In this document: piece by piece, positions 24,649-34,708 of the stretch
Layout: each line of letters opens with the position of its first letter
Numbering within the stretch: position 1 is the first letter of the stretch
From: Adiantum capillus-veneris
Taxonomy: Eukaryota > Streptophyta > Polypodiopsida > Polypodiales > Pteridaceae
Assembly: GCA_014529385.2 (NCBI GenBank)
Contig: CM043965.1
Span: 59,242,933 to 59,306,932, forward strand
DNA: 64,000 bases
Reading direction: 5' to 3'
Program-made: the position numbers and the translations under genes
The notes under the pieces: model-generated
The model's input: the letters and a program-made list of their open reading frames with translations, nothing else
What the model was told of the DNA's origin: nothing
Database searches by the model: none

Positions 24649-27600
24649 GGATCGTCTCGTGGAACGTGCAGGGACTAGGTGGGCCCCAGTTTCAGCGACA
24701 GCAGGGCCGATTGCGTCAGGAGCTTCAGCGTTGCCTTGTGGGAGGAGAGATTGATCTCCTTATGCTTCAGGAACACCATCTGTGTGAGAGCCGCACTCGG
24801 CGATGTGTCAAATTTTGCGTGGACGATATGATACCTTTTGGTCAGCAGCTTTTGGACCTGGAGGCATCCAGGGTGGGGTATGTATGACTATTGCGGATTC
24901 ATTGCAACAGGGCATTGTGGGCAGAGGGATTATTGTGCCAGGCAGGGCTCAGTGCATTACTATGCAGGTTCAAGGTGGCATTGTGGGCTTCCTGAACATC
25001 TATGCGCCCAATGTGGCGAGTGCTCGTGCAGAGTTTTGGTCACAGATTGTTGAGTCTTTGCCGCAGGCTGACCATTGGTGTGTAGGAGGGGACTTCAACA
25101 TGTTGGAGGACCCTTCTGACAGGATAGGAGGCAGCCATGCTACTGTGCATGGAGTCGAGTTAGCAGCTTGGGAGAGGTTGTGTATGACTTTGAGGGTCTC
25201 GGATACATGGCAGCACTCTGGCTTTGTGAGGCCTCCAGCTAGTCTTGCCTTCTCTAGATCGGACCGCAGAGTGGGAGGAGTGAATCTATCGAGGATAGAT
25301 CGCTTCTACACTAGTGACCATGGCAGGGACATCCTTCTCGGACCATGCACCAGTGATCCTCACAGTGGCAGACACGCAGAGGAGTGGGAGCACGATGCTT
25401 CACATCCCAGAGCCGGTCTTGTTGGACTCAGCACGCAAAGAGAGGGTAGAGGCTCTCTTGACAGAGGGCATGGACAAGCAGGTTCTACTTGCAGACAGAG
25501 TGGCCTTAGGCCTAGCTCAACTTAGCCACTTTTTTCTCCAGGAGTCTCTGGCTCGTCGGGCGTCAGCGAGAGAGGAGGAGCAGCGTCTCAGACGAGGCAT
25601 TGCTTCATTATAGAGGATGCAGGAGCAGCATCCAGACAGTCCATGGTTGGAGGAGCAGTTACAGTAGGCTCGACAGGAGCTTGCTAACACAGAGAAGAGG
25701 CGTCATGAGTTTGCCTTTCACCAACAGGCATCTCAGTGGACTCAGGTGGGTGAGAGAGTGACAGGTGCTTTTTTGAGACAGTGGGACCTCGGCACTCGCA
25801 TGCCAAGGTCAATCAGTTGAGGAGACCCGATGGGTCAGTTGTTTGTGAGCCCGAGGAGATGCGTGCAGTTGCTACTGACTTTTATCGTGAGTTACTGTCG
25901 GCTGAGCCCCAGTCAGAGCGGCAGGATACATGCAAGGAGCAGGTTTGGGCACAGATGCCTTGTCTTGTGACTGAGGAGATGCCCCAGAGGCTAGAGATGC
26001 CACTTCAGCTTGAGGAGCTGCACACGGCTCTTAGGGCCCTCCCGCGTGGTAGCTGTCCAGGTGAGGATGGGCTGACTCCCAACTTTTTCTTGGAGTACTG
26101 GGACCTGCTTGGCCCAGATCTGTGTAGTGCCTTTCAGTACATTTTGCACACAGGAGTGATGCCTGATAGCATGAGTGAAGGCTTGATTGACCTCATTCCA
26201 AAGGGGCTCCTTGGATGAGATTCGACAGTGGCGCCCCATCACCATCCTCAACTCAGCCTACAAAATTCTTGCCAAGGCTCTGAGTTTGAGGATTCAGCCA
26301 CTTTTGGAGAGCCTTATACATGGGACTCAGACAGGTTTTGTCAAGGAACGCAGTATCCTTGACAACATCTTCACTTTCTGGGAGGCTTCTGCCCTGGCAC
26401 GGCTCCGCGGGAAGGACCTTGTGATTCTTCTTCTCGATTTTGAGAAGGCATACGACAGAGTTGACTGGGACTTTCTAGAGGGCACTCTACGCAGGATGGG
26501 CTTCTCAGATGCTTGGATCAGAGGGGTGTCAGCTTTGTACGGACAGGCTCACAGTCAAGTGCTTTTGGCAGGAGGTAGAGGTGAGCGCTTCATGCTCACA
26601 CGCTCGGTCAGACAGGGTTGTCCTCTTGCCCCCTTTCTCTTTCTGTCCTTTGCGGATGCGATGAGCAGATTTTTGGTGTCACAGCAGGTTGGTCTGAGGG
26701 GCTTAGCACTCCCTATTCAGGGAGATGAGCTACTGGACGCTAAGTTTGTCGATGACTCAGCCTTGTACTTAGAGGGCCAGGAGGCCAATCTGCACAGATG
26801 TGAGCAGGCTTTGGAGATCTTCTGTTGTGCATCGGACGCACTGATCAACTGGAGAAAGACAGTGGCTTTCTCGGTTGGCAGTGCTCCTGTGCCAGATTGG
26901 ATGCTAGGAGAGGGTTTCAGGAGGATTCCCCCAAGGACTGCAGTTTGGTACTTGGGTTGTCAGGTTGGTTTGGACTTATCCCCCGAGCAGCAGATTGCTC
27001 CTCTTCTCCTGTCCATCAGGAGAAAGCTGCTACATTAGAGCTCAGCACGACTTTCGCTGACTGGTAGAGTAGTAGTTGCCAACCAAGCGTTGTTGGCGAC
27101 TATGTGGTACATCACTTCTTGCTAGATCTTTTCGAGTTCTTGTATCAGCCAAGTAGAGAGGCTGATCAGGAACTTCCTTTGGTCAGGACGTGACACTCAG
27201 ATTGCCCGAGTCAAGGTGGCTTGATCCGTCATCACACTTCCTTGTTCTCAGGGAGGGCTTGGGATCATTGATCCAGCACAGCAGAGCAGATCCCTTCTTG
27301 GGAAGTTCGTAGTCAGAGGACTTCTTCCAGGAGAGGAGCCCAGGAAGGAGTTCTTGCTGCAGAGGCTTCGTGCAAGGGTGCCTCAGTCAGGAGGCCCTTG
27401 GCAACCTTCGATCAGATGGATCTTTACAGAGATGTGCCGAGTTGGTTTGAGCAGGAGACTGGAGGACCGCTTCGCTGTGAGTTTGCTTCGATCTTGGGAG
27501 CTCTTACGGCGTGGCCTAGAGCAGAGACAGCCGACGTGCACAGAGGAGCGCCTACGGCATCCCCTCGTCTGGAACCCCATGGTTAGCACTCAGAGAGGCC

Positions 27601-28954
27601 ACTTCGTTGGTAGTCGGCCTCATGTTTCTTGGGGTCCCATGGCAGCAGGTCCAGCGCGCTCTCTAGGTGACTGGCTAGAGTTCACAGGTTTGTCAGAGGA
27701 GGTGCAGGGTTTCCAGCTACAGGGCATGAGAGGGGTGTAGAGCATGTGTCAGGACATCTCAGAGTCAGTTCCAGCTGAGTGGCTCACGCCTCTCGAGCCA
27801 GTAGCACCCCGGTGGATCGGAGCCTTCACACGACTGGAGGTTCTCATTTCAATCAGGGCATGCTCAGAGTCTGTCTCAGCCCTGTTCTTCGAGATTCAAG
27901 GTGGGGGACGACTACGAGTTGTAGTAGAGGCCCCGCAGGTAGCAGAGTGCTGTTTTCAGAGGATCCGAGTAGTGGGCATTAGTGGGCGGACCTGCGTCAT
28001 AGACCCTGACCCAGCAGTTCTTGAGACAGGACACTGGAGGCTATGGGCTTGGGAGTGTTGTCCGTTGGCACGAGTACGGTGGGATCCTGGTGAGTGGCTA
28101 TGGAGGGACCCTTTCTCTTCTGCAGACCACCCAGGAGTCACCTTCTTTCAGTACACTGTTCGACTGGGACGTCATATACTAGCAGCACAGAGAGAGGCCG
28201 TCCCCGCTGCAGCACGTCATTAACAGGAGGAGGGTCTCACAGTCGAGTTCTTGGCAGACTTTTGGGAGAGGTTGTGGGACTCCAAACAGCCGAGGCAAGT
28301 CACCTTGTTTCAGTGGCTGGTCGCACACAGAGCCACAGCAGTAGGGAGCTGGCTAGTGCATAGTGGTCTCTCGGCCCGATGTGCAGCTTGTGACCATTTG
28401 GTGGAGAGTCAGCGTCACTGTCTTTGGGACTGTCCCTCGGCCCAGCAAGTGTGGCTACGAGTTCTTCGGCTGATGCTTGCTCTCTCCACGGCTCGACCGT
28501 ACACTTGGGGGGCAGCGGCTTGGTCCACCCTCACGGGCCCGGCACTTCAGTTTGAGCTATCTTCCACCAGCAGGATGATAGTGATGCAGGGGGGGCGACC
28601 TACACTCCAGCCTGCTACAGAGCTTACACCACAGGAGTGGTGCAAGGAGAGAGAGGAGTGTTGGGAGCTCATCAGTGGCCTGACACTTGGTTCATCTGGC
28701 AGGCCCGCTGTTTCCGCATCTTTGAGGCGCGCCTTGTTCCACCAGCAGAGACTGTTCGTGACTTTTGGCTAGAGCTGATCCATACTCTAAGAGGACAGCT
28801 TGAGGGACTACAGGGCAGCTCCGACCACATGCGGGAGCGCCGCGAGGCTTTCCTTCGACTCTCGCGCCCTGGGCCTTTCTACACCATAGTCCAGGGGGTG
28901 CTCAGATGGCACTACTGTCCACCTGTGTGGCTCTTCCCTCCTCCCATCTCTTGA
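24645..28954 (+). pseudogene. L1 ORF2 (AP-type endonuclease, RT, zf-RVT), broken
   Basis: Endonuclease and reverse transcriptase for target-primed copying. It begins at ATG 24645 with SWNVQGLG, then VGGDFNM near 25085 and SDHAPVI near 25340 (endonuclease motifs). RT motifs follow: WRPITILNSAYKILAK (26231-), LLLDFEKAYDRVDWDF (about 26430-26475), RSVRQGCPLAPFLF, and FVDD at 26746-26757. The zf-RVT zinc motif CAACDHLVESQRHCLWDC lies near 28380-28432. Breaks: frame changes near 24875, 25310, 25770, 26205 and 28670, and in-frame stops ending at 25613, 27038, 27740 and 28223. Each domain motif is recognisable, so the decay is mild but disabling. Confidence 0.88.
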
Positions 28955-29102
28955 TTTAGCCTCATTGTATACATGCTGTTTTTTCATTGGGAGAGTCTCC
29001 CCATCATGCTTGTTGTAGCCCTCTCTTGCAGAGGTGGTTGTAGCCCTATGGGCAGTTTCCATTAACTAATAGAAGTATCTTTTTCTCGGAAAAAAAAAAA
29101 AG

Positions 29103-29115
29103 AAGTACAAAGATC
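29103..29115. repeat. Right TSD of L1 element
   Basis: AAGTACAAAGATC, identical to 22198-22210, directly after the A-tail (29090-29101) and one G. Confidence 0.93.
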
Positions 29116-29920
29116 CGAACTTGACAATATGTGAGCTCAACATCGCTCCGTGTCCAAACGGGAAGAATAAGATTATCACCTTTATCATGCATAGCTTAGA
29201 CAACAGCTTTGACATCCCTATTCACGTTGTCTGTGCCCAAGAGTAGGTGCAGGTTTGTACAGAGGTCATTCATGCTTTGAACGTACTCTATCAAACCAAC
29301 GAGCTGAGTTTCTATCACCCTCCAGAGGTAATGGGTATACTCAGCCATGCTAAAGGCTAGCATTTGTCAAGCTAGAGTAAAAGTACTAGAAGCGCTAGAG
29401 ATCAAAACATCAAAATAGTGAGATACTAAGGCAAATAATAAGTGGGCTTTTAAGCTCCCTACTTTTATTGAAATTACTACTAATTATCTTGAACATTCCA
29501 AAGGAAGAAACATTGAAAAAAATAATAATACGACGCAAAAATGAACAAACGTTTTTCATGATTCTTTTGAATGAGTATCCTTTCTCAACGAGTAAAGAAA
29601 TAAGATGGCACCACTGAACAACAAAAGCAGATTTACTAGAACAAAGACGAGAAAATCTAAATAGTTGAGAGCAAATGACATCGTACTTAGCTAAGAGAGA
29701 AATGTTCGAAGAAATGTAAGCCATACAGATGATATTTAGATTGGCATATTCCGGTTCAAGGCGTTTATCATAGATATCTAATTATTCCAATCCCAAGGAA
29801 GTTTGAAAAATCTTTAGGTCTAAATTCCTCCACTTGCAAAACTCGAATTCAAGTACATAAAATCTTGAAAAGAAGGAACATCAGGAACAAAAAGATCATC
29901 CACAAAGTGTCTTACATTAC
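29116..29920. other. Internal part of hAT copy D; one unexplained open frame
   Basis: Mostly AT-rich and non-coding. A minus-strand open frame at 29410-29724 encodes 104 aa with a leucine/valine-rich helical pattern (FVVQWCHLISLLVEKGYSFK). It is vaguely like an mTERF helical repeat, but I would not assign it. If real it could be a captured host fragment. Confidence 0.3.
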
Positions 29921-30231
29921 ACTGCTACTTATCCACTCTTCACTTGTACATCATTACTTTTTGCCCTTTGAGTACGATGATTGATCATAATTTCACCGCG
30001 TCAACGTGCACGGTGTGCGTGCCGCATCCTTACCACACATCATATTCTAGTATTATGGCTGCAAAACCCACTTTTTCTTTTTCTTTGCAATCTTCTGCTC
30101 GTAATATTGTCTAGCATACGCTTTTTTAACACGCGTCCCTTGGCCCACCGTCCCCCGTCCCCTATTTTGCCACATCCCCGTCCTCGGGACCCGTCACATC
30201 CCGGAGACCCGTCCTCGTCCCATGTGACTAT
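29921..30231 (+). mobile_element. hAT copy D, 3' terminal region
   Basis: It matches the 3' end of copy B read on its own strand: CTTATCCACTCTTCACTTGT, then ACATCATTA...TTTTGCCCTTTG, GCAAAACCCACTTTTTC and TTTGCAATCTT, then a GTCCCC-rich zone and the terminus CGTCCCATGTGACTATG ending at 30231. The following 8 bases CAAGGGGG resemble TAACGGGG before the 5' terminus at 21567. Confidence 0.75.
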
Positions 30232-30239
30232 GCAAGGGG

Positions 30240-30548
30240 GACCCACTCGCTGTCCACCTCAAAAGCCAAGGTAAGGTACCAAGATGCAAATCTCTCTGAC
30301 CAAACCAACTTCCCTAATGCCTCTTCGAACTGACTCTCAAACTGCTTGATATCCATAAAGTAATTGGCCTCAACCATTGTATGCTCCTGTAAGATACCAT
30401 AGACAGCCTCCCTCGTCCAAAAGGAGTCACCATGTAAAACCTGTACTCTAGATCTTATCATGGGGGCCCTCTTTGGGGCGAGGAAAATGTGACGTGTTCC
30501 TGATAACTGCAGGAAGAGTATGTCGACACATAGTGGCCCACTCCTCAA
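30240..30548 (-). other. Open minus-strand frame of unknown origin
   Basis: A frame of about 100 aa (ATG near 30548) contains GDSFWTREAVYGILQEH, VEANYFMDIKQFE and VWSERFASWYLTLAFEVD. The composition looks like real coding sequence, not a shadow frame, but I recognise no family. It is cut by the hAT-D junction and could be part of a LINE ORF or a host exon. Confidence 0.35.
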
Positions 30549-31600
30549 AGAAACCTATGGGGATCTCCATGGACCAACTGCAACAAACTCAAGTGGCAAG
30601 ATCTCAGAGAGAGGGACATCTACTTGAGATGCAAAGCCTGCTGAATAGTCAAAATCCTCAGCAAATTGTGAGGACTCTCTTTTGCTCCCCCTGAACAAAG
30701 CCTACTGTGAGAGGTACTTGTGACTACATCTCCAAGAGATCCAAAGCCTACTGAACAAGTTTATCTTGGGGCAACTTAGGCTGCTCCTAAACTCCCATCG
30801 ATTGTTGATCTTCCTCTATCCTTTTGTCCACCCGCTCTGGTATCTTCTCTCGATTCTTGTCCGATAATCTCTCCTTTGGAGGTCTGCCTGTGGATTGCTT
30901 GGAGTCTGCCCACCTTCCCCTACAAGGGTGAGAGAATGGAGAGTTCAAGCCTCCTCTCTCCTTGGAGTTGTTAAATGAGTAAGACTCTCACCCCCCACCC
31001 TCTTCCCCAAAAAAGAAAATCAAAAGAACCCTTCCTCTTATTACCTCATCTTGCCAACCCAAGCCCACCACGTGGAATAAAACAGTAGGTCCCAAGGCCC
31101 CTGGGGTTACGGCCACTCATCAGCATGGAAACAATGAACTTTTATAGCTAAGCTATGACTTACTCTTGTCTCACAAGACCTTAAGAAGGTCATTTGGAAA
31201 ATATTGACAGAAGAGATACATATTGTACACGAGATCACCTAAAACACCTGCAAAAATGGAGACAGCCTTTCATAGAAAACTGTCTCAAAACTAGCAATGA
31301 GATCCTGCCACCAAACGTTTTTTGGCTCACAAAAGAACAAGAGTCACTACTAGAGAATACACACCTGTCATAGAAAACTAAGTACATGGCGATTGTAAAA
31401 TGACAACAGCCTTTTTTTTAGAAAACCTACTTTCCACTAGCAATACAATCCTGCCACCAGTGGCGGGAGTTTTTTGGCTCCCTTTTTTTGCTTTGAAATC
31501 AGAACGATTCTCAGAAGAGTAAAAACAAGAATCAATACTAAAATATATGCACCTTCAATACAAAACCGTGAGTACATAAGGTTACTCACATGCAAAGTCT
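30549..31600. other. Non-coding; diverged internal repeats
   Basis: No gene seen. Two related stretches near 31255-31400 and 31405-31560 share words such as AGCAAT..ATCCTGCCACCA and TTTTTTGGCTC, suggesting an old local duplication. This could be intron of the possible gene below. Confidence 0.4.
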
Positions 31601-31674
31601 CTAATAAAAAACAAATAGAATTACAGCATGCAATTCAAATCTAAAAGCCAATACCAGAATCTCTGGTTTGCAAA

Positions 31675-32014
31675 GCATTTGAAGAAGCAGCAAGGCATCA
31701 AGCTTTAGAGATTCCAGAGTGTTCAGTTCACGTGATAAAAGTTCTGCAAGAACTTCAATCTGCAACAACATAGTTTTTGGATGGATGAACAAAAGTGACC
31801 CTCGCAAGCTCTTACGAAAGAATGAGATAAGAAAGTCCTAGAACATACAAATATTCATCATCAAAGAAAGCAACTTTGCAACGGTAATGGAGCATTGTCT
31901 CACAGTAGATAAGATGCTGGATGCCAGTTCGCCAATCTCTTCCTCAGAAACATTCACTCTCATTAACATTTGTACTAGCTTTAAGCTTGCAAGAAAGCAA
32001 TCTGAGCCTGCACC
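31675..32014 (-). pseudogene. Two possible host-gene exons (helical repeat protein)
   Basis: Minus strand. Possible exon 1 runs from about 32012 to 31850 after an AG acceptor (GGGTGCAG). It encodes a helix-rich stretch (SLKLVQMLMRVNVSEEEIG, ELASSILSTVRQC) and ends at a GTATGT donor. Possible exon 2, about 31762-31657, follows a TTGCAG acceptor (IEVLAELLSRELNTLESLKL, DALLLLQMLCKPEIL) and ends at GTATTG. The regular leucine pattern suggests ARM/HEAT-like helices. Joining the exons at the obvious sites does not keep one clean frame, so it may be a decayed gene, a captured fragment, or wrongly placed splice sites. Confidence 0.4.
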
Positions 32015-32160
32015 CAAAAGAATTATCCTCATGGTTTCTGTGAATGAGCTTAGCTAGCATGCATAACCAAAAACTAAACAGATGTGCAAGTAAGCTATTA
32101 TCATTTCCACGTAGCTTTCGAACTTGTATGTTGAATATAAACATCTACATGAGGTGGGGC

Positions 32161-32184
32161 GGGGGGCGGGGGGGGGGGGGGGGT
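32161..32184. repeat. Poly(G) tract
   Basis: A near-pure G run (32161-32183), just beyond the LINE-4 tail and an ACACAC stretch. Confidence 0.95.
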
Positions 32185-32216
32185 TGTTTTTGTTAAAAAA
32201 GCGGGCGCACACACAC

Positions 32217-32262
32217 TTTTTTTTTTTAATTTACAAGTGGGAAACCTCAAAGTGAGGAAAAC
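32217..32262 (-). mobile_element. LINE-4, 3' tail segment
   Basis: On the minus strand the sequence left of Gypsy-3 ends in an 11-base A-run (T-run 32217-32227). This fits the poly(A) tail of LINE-4, whose coding C-terminus stops at 50543 on the other side of Gypsy-3. The link rests on position and orientation across the AAAAC TSD. Confidence 0.55.
32258..32262. repeat. Left TSD of Gypsy-3 (AAAAC)
   Basis: Matches 50543-50547 exactly. Confidence 0.9.
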
Positions 32263-32797
32263 TGTCACAAAATGATGATGTGGCGGACAGCAGAGACCCT
32301 AAAATTCCTGCAAACCCTAATTTCTGCCAAAAACCCTAATTTCCAGAAATCGCGGAGTCTTTTTTTTTTTTTTTTTTAGATTAATGATGAGCAACACGAA
32401 TCTTGCTTTTTCTCCATGCCATGAGAAAGAGAGAGAACTTGCCTTTTTTTTTTTTTTAAAGACTCTCTAAGAGAGAGAACTGATGCTTTTTATTTTAAAA
32501 GTTTTTGGGGCTCTGCTTTTGGGCATCCCTTGTACCTTTAAATACATGGTGAGGGCTTCACTTCTCAGAGAATCTGGACGCAGAGTCTGAGAGTGAATCC
32601 CGACCCACTCTCTTGTACGTTGAACTGATTAATATAAAAAGAAATACCGAAAGGAGCGCCAGTCTTAGGGGCCAATATCTCTAGCCACGGACTTCGCCGG
32701 GCCAGTGCAAATCTATTGTGATCTGTGAATTGTTTTGAAGTGGTTATTTGGTGCTGTCGCGGTTGATTCTTGACTTGGAGTGTCCAAGTCTGTTACA
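32263..32797 (+). repeat. Gypsy-3 5' LTR (535 bp)
   Basis: Starts TGTCACAAAATGATG and ends CAAGTCTGTTACA. It contains AAACCCTAATTTC telo-box motifs (32325-32345), a TTTAAATA promoter-like box near 32538 and the AAAGAAATACCGAAAGG block at 32638 shared by several LTR families here. Confidence 0.93.
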
Positions 32798-32798
32798 G

Positions 32799-32810
32799 TG
32801 GTATCAGAGC
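32799..32810 (+). other. Gypsy-3 primer-binding site (initiator tRNA-Met type)
   Basis: TGGTATCAGAGC one base after the LTR end is the usual plant retrotransposon site complementary to the 3' end of initiator tRNA-Met. Confidence 0.9.
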
Positions 32811-33117
32811 ACGGCCGATTTCTCTTCTACGGGAAATCAGATCCCCAATTCTTTTTCCGCGGCACATATGGCTTCACGCAAGGATCAGTCGACTCCCTCT
32901 GCATCTGAAGATGCGGGCTGGGATCACAACGAAGATTCAGACAGAGAGTATGGCCCACCTAGGCCTACTCAGGCAGAGCAAAGAGAGATGAAGCGTCATC
33001 AATTGATTGGCGATGCAACAAAGATGATGCTCAGTTTTGCGAAGGATCCGAAATTGGAAAAATATATGAGCGAGACTTCTTTTCGGGAAGTGCATGCACA
33101 GTGGCACAAAACCACTA

Positions 33118-33122
33118 CACCA
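33118..33122. repeat. Left TSD of Gypsy-1 (CACCA)
   Basis: Matches 41824-41828 exactly. The Gypsy-3 gag reading resumes after it. Confidence 0.93.
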
Positions 33123-34600
33123 TGTCACCAGCGTGTGACTACTATCTATCCTTTTTGTTGATTTCTTTCTTATTATCTATTTACTTTCACTTTTTGGAAA
33201 CACCCCTCGGGAAATCTAACTGCCCTGCATTGCATAGCTAGTGTGGAACTGTCCAGAGGGAGTCCAGGCCTGAGGGCAAGAGAGCACTAAGGTTGGACAA
33301 GGACTATGGTTAGCCAAGTGGGGTCATTGACTAGCCAAAGTGGAATCCTTTGCTACAGAGGCTACATTTCAGTTTTGGATGTGGCCGCAGTGTACAAAGA
33401 GGGTCGGATGACCTAGAAAGATACAATGGCAGCATCTCCTAAAATTTAGGGAACTGCTATTTTGGGACCTGAAAATGTCTTCGCGTCATTACGTGCAGTT
33501 TGACATGGGGATCATTTTGTTACTCTGTGGCCAAGTCAACAGAGGCTGCAGGTGAGATATTTTTAGACCCGAGGGTCTAAAGCGGGAAAATGCACAAATG
33601 AGTGACACTTGGCACTTTGAGGCCAGTTTACTACTTATAGAGAAGGCAAAAACGTGATTTATAGTTGGGAGGCTCATTTTGCAAGTCTCTGTCACAGGTT
33701 AAGAGCTATGGAGTGCTTGCTTTCCCTCTTATGCACAGTGCGGTGCCAGGAGTGATGCCCTGCACGCTACGCACTGCCCTCTCTCTCCCCTTTGGCAGTA
33801 TGTTATGCCCCTCTAGTGGGCTCTTCATTTGACCAATGTACAGTTGTGTGGGTTCATGCGCGATTGCCGAGGCAAGAGCCTCTTGCACAGGTACTGGATT
33901 AGCTAGCGGCTAATCCCCCCGCAGGTACAAGTGAATTCGGAGAGGTTTCACGCCAGAAATCTCGTCCGATTCAAAGGGCAAGTAGCCCTACAGGTGCGGG
34001 AGCTCGAGGACTTGCTAGGGATGCGACCGGCACGCGAAACGGAGCCCGAAACAGTGAATTACAGCCTGCTGTGTATTTTTGCAGGTTTAGGGTTTTGGCC
34101 CTAAACGGACCCTAATACCCCCAGGAGGTTCGGGGACGCAAGGGGACCGCTGTACAGGCGATCTGGCGCATTTTCAGGGGCTGAAAACAGAGAATTCAGC
34201 GTGCTGCAGATTCTCGCCAGGTTTTGCAAAGTGCCCGTATGCGTCGGGAAAGTCAGTCAATGCGTGGGAATACTGACCGTGAAGGGTTCTAGTACAGTTA
34301 TGCTGCCGAAATCGGGCTGGAACAGTGGAAATTCAGCCGAGTTTGTGCGGGGCAGCTTGTAGGAACCACAGCGTTTATTCCCTCTTTTGAACAATAAAGA
34401 AATACCGAAAGGGGCGCCTAAGTTAGGGGCCAATCTGGTGTCCGTCTACTCATACAGGTGCAATCTAGCAGCCTGTATCCCTCTCCCCTTTGTTGTGTCT
34501 TGAAAGTACAGGTAAAATAGACGACTAATAATGGGTGAAAGCTAAATCAAGGTTTAAAGTAAAGTCTACCGCCCTTTTTGGATTGAACAGGCCGGTTACA
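33123..34600 (+). repeat. Gypsy-1 5' LTR (1478 bp)
   Basis: TGTCACCAGCGTG...CCGGTTACA. It has an AATAAAG followed by the AAATACCGAAAGGGGCGCC block at 34392-34420. Short open frames within it are duplicated exactly in the 3' LTR and are not genes. Confidence 0.97.
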
Positions 34601-34618
34601 TGGTTCCATCGACGGGAT
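34601..34618 (+). other. Gypsy-1 putative primer-binding site, not tRNA-iMet
   Basis: TGGTTCCATCGACGGG directly follows the LTR. TGG fits pairing with a tRNA CCA end, but the remainder does not match the initiator-Met site used by Gypsy-3 and element E. The pairing tRNA would end CGAUGGAACCA; I cannot name it with confidence. Confidence 0.6.
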
Positions 34619-34708
34619 TAAATCACTTTTTCCCATAGAAGTGAGCCTTGGTCAGTTTTGGGCTTGAAGACACAGGGGATCATAGACCAGACACAGGGAA
34701 TTGTAATT

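Larger units (their letters stand above)
22211..29102 (+). mobile_element. Full-length L1-type LINE (6.9 kb)
   Basis: A complete insertion: a perfect 13-bp TSD on both sides, a GC-rich 5' part with C-runs (22331-22347, 22571-22596), ORF1, an ORF2 that starts inside the ORF1 stop codon, and a poly(A) tail at 29090-29101. The intact TSD suggests modest age, although ORF2 has several breaks, so the copy may have been dead on arrival or copied in trans. It sits inside hAT copy D. Confidence 0.92.

Noticed and set aside
29410-29724. mTERF gene fragment
   Set aside because: Resemblance is limited to a helical leucine pattern; no confident motif match.
33489-33888. 60-70 aa minus frames duplicated at 40712-41111
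   Set aside because: Duplicated only because they lie in identical LTRs; no motif or coding bias.
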